Source: Oscillospiraceae bacterium (lineage in GTDB: Bacteria; Bacillota; Clostridia; Oscillospirales; Oscillospiraceae). Taken from it: a stretch of DNA of 15,255 nt. The translations under genes were made by a program, and so were the position numbers. The DNA is taken from positions 1 to 15,255 of the forward strand of contig JAFQDY010000098.1 in the NCBI GenBank assembly GCA_017399325.1, read 5' to 3'. The notes under the pieces are model-generated. The model did no database searches and was not told the DNA's origin. It was given only the letters and a program-made list of their open reading frames with translations. Positions 1-6,488 of this stretch are shown one piece after another. Every line of letters starts with the position of its first letter. Position 1 is the first letter of the stretch.

Positions 1-163
1 AAACCGCAGGAATCCTTGGTGGATTGCCAGGATTTTTGACGCAATATCGAGGAAATCCGCGCCTTTTTAGGCAATTTATCACTATGGCGCACTGCCCAAG
101 GTGGCTGGTTTTTGTCCGTTTTATAGGCAACACTTCAACAGGCAACGCTTAATATGCGACCTC
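1..163. other. Non-coding stretch downstream of spo0A
   Basis: I see no gene I can support here. There is a short inverted repeat (AATCC near 11-15 with GGATT near 21-25) and a small GCC/GGC hairpin around 61-72, but neither has the stem strength and T-tract expected of a terminator for the leftward spo0A gene. Its left neighbour lies outside the window. Confidence 0.5.
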
Positions 164-940
164 TTAATACGCCACCCCGGCGGAGCGCATCTGCAGCTGC
201 AGCTTATCGGCGATGAGGGCGATAAATTCGCTATTGGTAGGCTTGCCCTTCGTGTTGCTGACAGTATATCCAAAGAAGCGCTGCAAAGTGTCCAAATCGC
301 CTCTGTCCCAAGCCACCGCGATGGCGTGGCGGATGGCCCGTTCCACCCGGGAAGGCGTGGTCTGGAAGGTCTTGGCCACCTGGGGATACAAAATCTTGGT
401 GATGGCGTTGATCACATCCATATCCTCCACGGCGATGATGATGGCTTCCCGGAGATACTGATAGCCCTTGATGTGGGCCGGCACGCCGATCTCGTGAATG
501 ATGTTGGTGACCATAGTTTCGATATTCTGCTGACCTTGGTGACGGGCGGCAGGCATCCGCAGGTTCTCCCCACCGCGGATCTCCTCCAACCGTTCCACCA
601 GCGCGCTCATATCGCAGGGCTTGAGCATCAGATACCGCACGCCCAGATTGGCGGCCGCAGAAGCCACATAATCGGTAATAAAACCGGAAGTCGCCAACAC
701 GGTGGGCTTGCGCTCCATAGTGCTTAACGCCTTCAGGACGCTTAAGCCGTCCTTTTTCGCCAGCATCAGATCCAGCACCAGGATGTCCGGCTTGCGCTCG
801 GCCACCAGAGCGATGGCCCGTTCCCCGTCGCTGGCGGTGTCCAAAACGTGGAAACCGGAGTTTTGATGTAAGGCGGCGGTAAGACTGCTGCAAAATTCTT
901 CTGAATTGTCCGCAATGATTACGGAGGTGTTTTTGTCCAT
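164..940 (-). CDS. spo0A: Spo0A, sporulation master response regulator
   Basis: This encodes the phosphorelay-controlled transcription factor that commits cells to sporulation and binds 0A boxes. The 258-aa product has an N-terminal receiver domain (about 5-122): acidic pocket D11, phospho-acceptor D57 in LVLDLML, switch T84, and K107 in LKP. A variable linker follows, then the C-terminal Spo0A DNA-binding domain, with near-invariant blocks IIHEIGVPAHIKGYQYLREA, SRVERAIRHAIAVAW and FGYTVSNTKGKPTNSEFIA. That C-terminal domain makes the identity certain. The reading frame stays open far upstream, but the ATG at 940 is the start: it is preceded by an AGGAGAGGAAG-type ribosome binding site and gives the family length (B. 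subtilis has 267 aa). Oddities: the second acidic-pocket residue is N12 rather than Asp, and the usual MP after the phospho-Asp is LA. spoIVB, the common clostridial upstream neighbour, is absent; the upstream gene is a divergent aminopeptidase. Confidence 0.97.
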   Translation of the reverse strand: MDKNTSVIIADNSEEFCSSLTAALHQNSGFHVLDTASDGERAIALVAERKPDILVLDLMLAKKDGLSVLKALSTMERKPTVLATSGFITDYVASAAANLGVRYLMLKPCDMSALVERLEEIRGGENLRMPAARHQGQQNIETMVTNIIHEIGVPAHIKGYQYLREAIIIAVEDMDVINAITKILYPQVAKTFQTTPSRVERAIRHAIAVAWDRGDLDTLQRFFGYTVSNTKGKPTNSEFIALIADKLQLQMRSAGVAY

Positions 941-994
941 AACTTCCTCTCCTGACTTATGAAGATATTCCCCTGTGGTAGATGTCCTACCGCG

Positions 995-1004
995 TTGCGA
1001 CAAA
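995..1004 (-). promoter_or_regulatory. 0A-box-like site at the spo0A start region
   Basis: Read on the minus strand this is TTTGTCGCAA, one base off the TGTCGAA core of the 0A box. It lies just downstream of the proposed spo0A -10 element, where bound Spo0A would block the promoter. That matches the autoregulation known for spo0A; the site itself is inferred from sequence only. Confidence 0.45.
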
Positions 1005-1007
1005 TAT

Positions 1008-1036
1008 AATTTAGCATACGGACGCGGTTTTTGCAA
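1008..1036 (-). promoter_or_regulatory. Candidate sigma-A promoter of spo0A
   Basis: On the minus strand there is TTGCAA (1031-1036), a 17-nt spacer, then TAAATT (1008-1013) preceded by TG one base upstream, an extended -10 arrangement. Each hexamer matches consensus at 4 of 6 positions. Transcription would start near 1001, about 60 nt before the spo0A ATG. Confidence 0.45.
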
Positions 1037-1053
1037 GGAAAAATAAAAACAAA

Positions 1054-1063
1054 TTGTCGACAA
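1054..1063. promoter_or_regulatory. Palindromic TGTCGA site (0A-like)
   Basis: TTGTCGACAA is a perfect 10-bp palindrome carrying the TGTCGA core of a 0A box on both strands. It lies about 18 bp upstream of the proposed spo0A -35 element, between it and the paired boxes at 1105-1121. Confidence 0.4.
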
Positions 1064-1104
1064 AAACGGACAAAAAACAACAAAAAACTGTAATTTCCAA
1101 ACAA

Positions 1105-1121
1105 TTCGACAACATTCGACT
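1105..1121 (-). promoter_or_regulatory. Tandem 0A boxes between spo0A and the aminopeptidase gene
   Basis: On the minus strand the sequence reads AGTCGAATGTTGTCGAA: a perfect TGTCGAA box (1105-1111) and an AGTCGAA near-copy (1115-1121), spaced exactly 10 bp apart, one helical turn. Such phased same-orientation boxes are the usual form of Spo0A operators. They lie about 25 bp upstream of the proposed -35 element of the divergent aminopeptidase promoter, so they could serve both genes. Confidence 0.6.
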
Positions 1122-1145
1122 TGTGGATAAAATTTCCTTCCCCGG

Positions 1146-1174
1146 TTGACGGAATGGTAACAATCGTGTAAACT
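1146..1174 (+). promoter_or_regulatory. Candidate sigma-A promoter of the M18 aminopeptidase gene
   Basis: TTGACG (1146-1151; 5 of 6), a 17-nt spacer, then TAAACT (1169-1174; 4 of 6). Transcription would start near 1181, leaving a leader of roughly 110 nt with a small GCCGC/GCGGC hairpin near 1194-1205. Confidence 0.45.
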
Positions 1175-1293
1175 TAAAAACAGGGAAAAATAGCGCCGCA
1201 GCGGCACTCTCCCCATCGAACGCCTGCCGGATTTACTCGAAAAAGGGCGTGGGGGACGAAGATGCCGTTTTTGGCGATTTGTGGAGGAATCAT

Positions 1294-2574
1294 ATGACGA
1301 TGATCGAACGATTAAAGGAATTTTTAGACAGCGCCCACAGTGTCTACCACGGGGTTGCGGCTTTGGAGAAGATGCTCCTTGCAGACGGCTACACCCCTTT
1401 GAACGAGGGCGAAGATTGGCAATTAAACCCCGGCGGCAAATATTACCTGATCCGTGGCGGCAGCGCCATTTTGGCATTCCGTCTGCCTCAAACTGCGCCC
1501 AAGCGGTTTATGATCACCGCCAGCCATTCCGACAGACCTTGTTTTAAGGTAAAGGAAAACGGCGTCCTCACCGGCGCTTATACCCGATTGGGTGCAGAGC
1601 GTTACGGCGGTATGCTGATCGCCCCTTGGCTGGATAGACCCCTGTCCGTGGCCGGACGGGTTTTGGTACAGACGGAAACCGGCGCCCAGAGCCGTCTGGT
1701 GGATTTTGACCGGGATCTGCTGCTGATCCCCAATGTGGCGATCCATATGAACCGGAGCGCCAACGACGGCTACAAGTGGAATCCCGCAACCGATACCATT
1801 CCTCTGCTGGGTGACAAAGCATCTGCAGACAAGTTCAAAGAGGAACTGGAAACCTTGGCCGGCGGCAAGATCCTGGGCCACGATCTGTATTTGTATGTGC
1901 GGCAAAAGGCATCGGTCTGGGGCGCGCAGAATGAGTTCATTTCTGCGGCGGCGTTGGATGATCTGGAGTGCGCGTGGGCTTGTACCCAGGGTTTTTTGCA
2001 GGCAGAAGAAACCGAAAATATTCCCGTCCTGTGCGTATTTGACAGCGAGGAAGTGGGTTCTTCTTCCCGGCAGGGCGCAGCGTCCGATCTGCTGGCAAGC
2101 GCGATTTCCCGCATTTGCGATGGTTTGCGTTTGGAACAAAGTCAGATGCTCAGCCGGTCGTTCCTGGTGTCGGCAGACAATGCTCACGCCATCCATCCCA
2201 ACCACCCGGAACTGGCAGATGCTGCCAATGCGCCGGTGATGAACGAAGGCGTGGTGCTGAAGTTCAACGCCAACCAGCGCTACACCACCGACGGCGTGTC
2301 TGCCGCCATCTTCCGGGTGGTGTGCCAAAAGGCGAATGTGCCGGTACAGACCTACTGCAACCGGGGAGATATGGCCGGCGGCTCTACCCTGGGCAATATC
2401 TCTTTGTCCCAGGTGGCGGTGCTCAGCGCAGACATCGGTTTGCCCCAACTGGCGATGCACTCCTGCTATGAAACCGCAGGCGTGAAAGATGTGGCGTATC
2501 TGGCAGATGCGATGGCTGTATTCTACAACGCCCGGCTGGAAATTTCTCCAGACGGCAGTTTCCGTTTGCAGTAA
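1294..2574 (+). CDS. M18 family zinc aminopeptidase
   Basis: This is a cytoplasmic di-zinc exopeptidase of family M18 (aspartyl aminopeptidase, ApeB/DNPEP type) that removes N-terminal residues, preferring acidic ones in characterised members. The 426-aa length fits the family. The metal and catalytic positions are visible in order: H78 and D80 in ASHSDRP, D222 in AALDD, E252/E253 in DSEEVGS, D295 in SADNAHA, and H389 in MHSCYE. The start at 1294 is chosen over the upstream in-frame ATG because GGAGG stands six bases before it, and the protein then begins with the usual helix. No signal peptide is seen. The gene stands alone and diverges from spo0A. Whether it truly prefers Asp/Glu cannot be told from sequence. 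Confidence 0.93.
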   Translation: MTMIERLKEFLDSAHSVYHGVAALEKMLLADGYTPLNEGEDWQLNPGGKYYLIRGGSAILAFRLPQTAPKRFMITASHSDRPCFKVKENGVLTGAYTRLGAERYGGMLIAPWLDRPLSVAGRVLVQTETGAQSRLVDFDRDLLLIPNVAIHMNRSANDGYKWNPATDTIPLLGDKASADKFKEELETLAGGKILGHDLYLYVRQKASVWGAQNEFISAAALDDLECAWACTQGFLQAEETENIPVLCVFDSEEVGSSSRQGAASDLLASAISRICDGLRLEQSQMLSRSFLVSADNAHAIHPNHPELADAANAPVMNEGVVLKFNANQRYTTDGVSAAIFRVVCQKANVPVQTYCNRGDMAGGSTLGNISLSQVAVLSADIGLPQLAMHSCYETAGVKDVAYLADAMAVFYNARLEISPDGSFRLQ

Positions 2575-2637
2575 ACCCCGGAAATTGTGAAAAATGCGAG
2601 CAAATTAGACAAAACCGCAAGCCAAGTTCTGTAAAAA

Positions 2638-2668
2638 ATCACAATTGGCTACTTGCAATAATTGTGAT
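2638..2668. promoter_or_regulatory. Inverted-repeat operator candidate over the ABC ATPase promoter
   Basis: ATCACAATT (2638-2646) and AATTGTGAT (2660-2668) form a perfect 9-bp inverted repeat with a 13-nt spacer, covering the region from the -35 element to the -10 element. A third copy of the half-site, AATTGTGA, lies upstream at 2583-2590. This is the geometry of a repressor operator; I do not recognise the cognate regulator. Confidence 0.5.
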
Positions 2669-2673
2669 ATTAT
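2645..2673 (+). promoter_or_regulatory. Candidate sigma-A promoter of the sugar-ABC ATPase
   Basis: TTGGCT (2645-2650; 4 of 6), a 17-nt spacer, then TATTAT (2668-2673; 5 of 6). Transcription would start near 2680, giving a 5' leader of about 175 nt before the ATPase start codon. Confidence 0.5.
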
Positions 2674-2730
2674 ATTACCATCCCATCGCATAGGCTCTAC
2701 TCCACAAAATAGTGTCTATGACGAAAAAAA

Positions 2731-2808
2731 AGGAGGAAAAACCCCGTCTGACTCACGGTGCGGCAGTGTGGAGACCTGTCGTAATGCACCCGGAATTTTG
2801 CTTTCCGG
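2731..2808 (+). other. Structured leader with an orphan Shine-Dalgarno sequence
   Basis: The leader holds AGGAGG (2731-2736) with no start codon at a usable distance. It is followed by a hairpin of CGGCAG (2761-2766) with CTGTCG (2776-2781), extended by GGTG (2757-2760) with CACC (2787-2790) across a bulge. A second hairpin pairs CCGGAA (2790-2795) with TTCCGG (2803-2808). The ATPase start at 2857 has only a weak ribosome binding site. Together these suggest post-transcriptional control, but no known riboswitch class is recognised. Confidence 0.35.
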
Positions 2809-2856
2809 AATGTAAGAATGTACGCGAAAGGCTCGGTACATTTAGAGTCAAAAAGT

Positions 2857-4050
2857 ATGGCAACTGTAACCCTGAAAGATGTAATGAAGATCTACCCCTA
2901 CAGCGGCGACGAAGAGCGCAAAGCCAAGAGAGCCAGAGAGAAGGAAGGCATTTCCAAGAAGACGAACCTGCAGATCACCGAAAAGGGTGTTGTGGCAGTT
3001 CAGCAGTTCAACCTGGAGATCGCTGATAAGGAATTCATCGTTCTGGTCGGTCCTTCCGGTTGTGGTAAGTCCACCACTTTGCGTATGGTCGCAGGTCTGG
3101 AAGAGATCACCGAAGGCGAACTGTGGATCGGTGACAAGATGGTCAATGACGTGGCCCCCAAGGACCGCGACATCGCCATGGTTTTCCAGAACTACGCGCT
3201 GTATCCCCACATGACCGTGTATGATAACATGGCATTTGCTCTGAAACTGCGTAAAGTTCCCAAGGGCGAGATCGACAAGAAGGTCAAGCAGGCCGCAGAG
3301 ATCCTGGAGATCACTGAGTATTTGAACCGTAAGCCCAAGGCTCTGTCCGGCGGTCAGCGTCAGCGCGTGGCTATCGGCCGCGCCATCGTCCGTGACCCTC
3401 AGGTCTTCCTGATGGACGAACCTCTTAGTAACCTGGACGCCAAACTGCGTAACCAGATGCGTGCTGAGATCATCAAACTCCGCAGCCGTATCAACACCAC
3501 CTTTATCTATGTTACCCACGACCAGACTGAGGCTATGACTTTGGGCGACCGTATCGTTATTATGAAGGACGGCTTCATCCAGCAGATCGGCACACCTCAG
3601 GAAGTGTTTAACCATCCTTATAACCTGTTCGTTGCAACCTTCATCGGCGCACCGCAGATGAACCTGTTTGATGCAAAACTGCTGAAGAAGGACGACAAGT
3701 ACGTCGTCAGCCTCCACGGCCACGAGGTCGAACTGAGCGCTGAGAAGCAGGCTGCTTTGGCTGCAAACAAGGTCGAAGAGCAGGACATCACTCTGGGTGT
3801 CCGTCCCGAGCATATCATCGTCGGCGACACCGGTATTGACTCCGAGATCGATGTGCACGAATTGATGGGTTCTTCCGTCCACCTGCACCTGAACACCTAC
3901 GGCAAGGACATCGTAGCCATCGTATCCACCATGGATATGACCGAGGCAGAAGTTGCCAGCATGAAGTCCGGCACCAAGGTTACTTTCACCTTCGGCGGCC
4001 ACAACTGCCATGTGTTCAACAAGGAGACCGGTATCAACCTGGAAGCCTAA
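2857..4050 (+). CDS. Sugar ABC importer ATPase (MsmK/MalK/UgpC type)
   Basis: This is the nucleotide-binding subunit of CUT1-type carbohydrate importers; it hydrolyses ATP on the inner membrane face to drive uptake. In the 397-aa product: Walker A GPSGCGKST (65-73), Q-loop Q111, signature LSGGQ (163-167), Walker B VFLMDEP (183-189), D-loop SNLD (191-194), H221, then a C-terminal regulatory region with the NLFVATFIGAPQMNLF and LGVRPEH motifs. A highly charged insert at about 17-43 lengthens it relative to typical MalK/MsmK (about 370 aa). No permease or binding-protein genes adjoin it, as for multitask ATPases such as Streptococcus MsmK and Streptomyces MsiK. The start at 2857 fits the family N-terminus (MATVTLKDVMKIYP); an in-frame ATG at 2818 has no better ribosome binding site. 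Confidence 0.92.
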   Translation: MATVTLKDVMKIYPYSGDEERKAKRAREKEGISKKTNLQITEKGVVAVQQFNLEIADKEFIVLVGPSGCGKSTTLRMVAGLEEITEGELWIGDKMVNDVAPKDRDIAMVFQNYALYPHMTVYDNMAFALKLRKVPKGEIDKKVKQAAEILEITEYLNRKPKALSGGQRQRVAIGRAIVRDPQVFLMDEPLSNLDAKLRNQMRAEIIKLRSRINTTFIYVTHDQTEAMTLGDRIVIMKDGFIQQIGTPQEVFNHPYNLFVATFIGAPQMNLFDAKLLKKDDKYVVSLHGHEVELSAEKQAALAANKVEEQDITLGVRPEHIIVGDTGIDSEIDVHELMGSSVHLHLNTYGKDIVAIVSTMDMTEAEVASMKSGTKVTFTFGGHNCHVFNKETGINLEA

Positions 4051-4060
4051 ACTACTTAAC

Positions 4061-4100
4061 AAAAACCTGCGGAATTGTTTCCGCAGGTTTTTTCTTTTTT
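4061..4100 (+). terminator. Rho-independent terminator after the ABC ATPase
   Basis: AAACCTGCGGAA pairs with TTCCGCAGGTTT around the loop at 4075-4078, giving a stem of about 12 bp followed by a long T-rich run to 4100. It begins 10 nt after the stop codon and isolates the ATPase from the genes downstream. Confidence 0.93.
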
Positions 4101-4151
4101 AAAAATCCACCATAAGTGGCGAAAAGTCAACTTTTTCTGTTGTATTTTGTG

Positions 4152-4180
4152 TTGCTGCCCCGTATGGGCAATGGTATAAT
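4152..4180 (+). promoter_or_regulatory. Promoter of the GH89-like/acyltransferase operon
   Basis: A perfect TATAAT (4175-4180) is preceded by TGG, an extended -10. A 17-nt spacer separates it from a weak -35, TTGCTG (4152-4157). A short inverted repeat, TGCCC/GGGCA (4156-4170), fills most of the spacer and may be a regulator site. Confidence 0.6.
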
Positions 4181-4216
4181 TGCAATAAAGTAAGCAAAAA
4201 GACCGGAGGGAAACCT

Positions 4217-6475
4217 ATGTTTGTATTAGCGCCGAAAACAGGCAGTGCCCCATACCAAAAGGCCGCGGCAATATTCTGCCAAATGTACAAAAAGGTAACG
4301 GGCAAAGAAATTCCTGTTAAAACCGTCCCCAGCGATACCGAAGATATGGTCATCATCGGCACCGACGCGGTGCAACCGTTTGCCTTTGCCAAGTTAGACG
4401 GCGGATTCCCCGTTCGCAGCGGAACAGACGATTACTGCATCATCTCCAAAGCGGATAACGGCAGAAATTTGCTGTTTTTGGGCGGCGGCAGAGGGCGCTC
4501 TACCTTGTATGCGGTCTATGATTTCTTTGAGCGCAGGGCAGATTGCCACTATTTCTGGGACGGCGATGTGATCCCCCACAAGGACACCGTGGATATTACG
4601 AATCTGTATGTGGTGGAAAGCCCCCGGTTCGAGTACCGGGCCATTCGCTACTTTGCCCACCGGGGCCTGAACCGTTTTCAGGCGGAGCATTGGGACTGGG
4701 AAGTGTGGAAGCAGGAGATCGATTGGGTGGTAAAAGCCAGACTCAATACCTTTATGCTCCGCATCGGTATGGACGATCTGTTCCAAAAGGCCTTCCCGGA
4801 CATCGTAAGCTACCCCCCGGAGGATCAGAAGCAGCCGGATGCCGGCGAGGGCTATAATAACCGCACCACCGCCTGGTCGCTGCAATACCGGGGTGAGCTT
4901 CGCAAGAAAGTGCTGTCCTACGCATTTGATTGCGACCTTCTGCACCCGGAGGATTTTGGAACCATGACCCACTGGTATTCCAGAACCCCCACGGAATTTC
5001 TGGAGAAGGTGCAGCCCAGGTTGATGAGCCAGCAAAGCACCACCTATTCCGAGCAGACAGGTCAGGTCTGGGATATTTTCGACGATAAAAATGTAGAAAA
5101 CTATATTAAGCTCACCGAGACCCATGTGCGGGAATACGGCCGGCCGGATATGTTCCATACCATCGGTCTGGCCGAGCGGAAATTCAGCGACGACCCGAAA
5201 AAGAACATCGAACTGAAAAAATTCGCCTATAAGCGGTTTTTGTCTCATTTCCACGACAAATACCCCAATGCCAAGGTACTGATCGCCGCTTGGGATTTCT
5301 TCTTCCGGCTAAAGCCCGACGAGGTCAAGGAGATCGTCAAGCTGTTTGACCCCAAAAACACCCTGATTCTGGACTATACCATCGACCTGAAGCACGAAAA
5401 AAGTTCCATGGACAACTGGGATATTATGGGAAAATTCCCTTGGATCTTCGGTATTTTCCACGGCTATATGCCCCAAAGCCACACCCACGGCGACTACGAA
5501 TACTTAAACGAAAAAATCGCCCAAGCCGATGCCGACCCCTTCTGTAAGGGCATGGATTTCTGGCCGGAAATGTCCCACAGCGACACGCTGATGCTGGAGT
5601 ATTTCCGCAAAAACGCGTGGAGGCCCGACGGCCGCAGCGTGGCACAGGTGGCCCGGGAATTGTGCCACGACCGCTACGGCGCAAACGAAGAGAAAATGTG
5701 GACTGTTTGGCGCGCATTTTTGCCGCTGATCAACCTGTCCACCATTCATCAGACCAGTTGCGTTTTCCATCTGCTGAAGCACGCGATCTTGCAGCAGCTG
5801 ATCGATTTCGGCGCAGAAAACCGGGAAAAGACAATCTCCGGCTGGGAAAAGGTAATTGAGGAGCAGAAGGCCTTCGACGGCCAGATCGTCACTTTGCTTC
5901 AGCAGGTGAAGACGCTGCCGAAAGATATTTTGGAGGATCGGTTTGCCCGTCGGGATTGCGTGGATCTGGTGCGCTCTGCCATCACCCAGAAGCTGCATAT
6001 TGATTATATGGAGGCCTGCGCGCTGCTGGCCCGTTGGGAGCAGGGTCGCGCCTCTGCAGAGGCGGTGACGGAGAAGTGGGCATACTGCGAAAAACTGTTG
6101 GCTGCCTTTGCGGATCTACTTTCCTGCCACGAGGACTACTCGATGTATGCCACCTTGCAGGATCAGGGCAAAAACCGGAAGGTCAACCCCTACTTTGAGG
6201 AAGCCCTCAAAGAAAATATCCTGAATAACTACTGCCGCACTGCCGCCTATGAGCCGGTGAAGTATGTGTACATCAAGGAATCGGCGGTATTTGGCGCGTG
6301 GGTCGGCCAGTGCCTTGCCGAAAAGCAGGGCAAACCCCTTCCCACAGAGCAGTTCGAGACGGCAAGAAGCCGGATCTTTGCTGAGTACAAGGCGCTGCCG
6401 CTGAAGGCTATGCAGCCGGAAGCGCCCTGCGAACTGGGCGCTGTGCTTGACACAATGCTTGCCATTATGGAATAA
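4217..6475 (+). CDS. GH89-like (alpha-N-acetylglucosaminidase-like) glycoside hydrolase
   Basis: This 752-aa protein shows the three-part plan of NAGLU-type enzymes. An alpha/beta N-terminal domain (about 1-135) ends in GGGRGRSTLYAVYDFFERR. A barrel follows, with HWDWEVWKQEIDW matching the family FWDWxxWxxEIDW motif, then IFGIFHGYMPQS in the place of the IWCMLHNFGG block, and GMDFWPEMSHS before a helix ending in NAWR. A helical C-terminal domain completes it. By this alignment the two catalytic acids would be E320 (GLAER) and E451 (WPEMS), 131 residues apart. There is no signal peptide, so it should act in the cytosol on an imported or internal glycoconjugate. The start follows GGAGGG at good spacing. 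It is divergent from textbook GH89, so the substrate is open; another GH family with a GH20b-like N-terminal domain is the main alternative. Confidence 0.65.
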   Translation: MFVLAPKTGSAPYQKAAAIFCQMYKKVTGKEIPVKTVPSDTEDMVIIGTDAVQPFAFAKLDGGFPVRSGTDDYCIISKADNGRNLLFLGGGRGRSTLYAVYDFFERRADCHYFWDGDVIPHKDTVDITNLYVVESPRFEYRAIRYFAHRGLNRFQAEHWDWEVWKQEIDWVVKARLNTFMLRIGMDDLFQKAFPDIVSYPPEDQKQPDAGEGYNNRTTAWSLQYRGELRKKVLSYAFDCDLLHPEDFGTMTHWYSRTPTEFLEKVQPRLMSQQSTTYSEQTGQVWDIFDDKNVENYIKLTETHVREYGRPDMFHTIGLAERKFSDDPKKNIELKKFAYKRFLSHFHDKYPNAKVLIAAWDFFFRLKPDEVKEIVKLFDPKNTLILDYTIDLKHEKSSMDNWDIMGKFPWIFGIFHGYMPQSHTHGDYEYLNEKIAQADADPFCKGMDFWPEMSHSDTLMLEYFRKNAWRPDGRSVAQVARELCHDRYGANEEKMWTVWRAFLPLINLSTIHQTSCVFHLLKHAILQQLIDFGAENREKTISGWEKVIEEQKAFDGQIVTLLQQVKTLPKDILEDRFARRDCVDLVRSAITQKLHIDYMEACALLARWEQGRASAEAVTEKWAYCEKLLAAFADLLSCHEDYSMYATLQDQGKNRKVNPYFEEALKENILNNYCRTAAYEPVKYVYIKESAVFGAWVGQCLAEKQGKPLPTEQFETARSRIFAEYKALPLKAMQPEAPCELGAVLDTMLAIME

Positions 6476-6488
6476 CGGGAGATCGCTT

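Noticed and set aside
941..1477. N-terminal extension of spo0A in the same open frame
   Set aside because: The extension has no receiver-like sequence and crosses the promoter region; a good ribosome binding site and family length place the start at 940.
1423..2460. Long minus-strand open frame antisense to the M18 aminopeptidase
   Set aside because: It is the shadow of a high-GC gene with clear family motifs on the plus strand; its translation shows no coherent domain and it has no ribosome binding site.
2712..3026. 104-codon frame beginning in the ATPase leader
   Set aside because: It runs out of frame into the ATPase gene, and its only good Shine-Dalgarno sequence lies inside it rather than before its start. 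I keep the AGGAGG as an orphan signal instead.
2848..4062. 404-codon minus-strand frame antisense to the ABC ATPase
   Set aside because: The plus strand carries Walker A, LSGGQ and Walker B in order; the antisense translation is low-complexity and unlike any protein.
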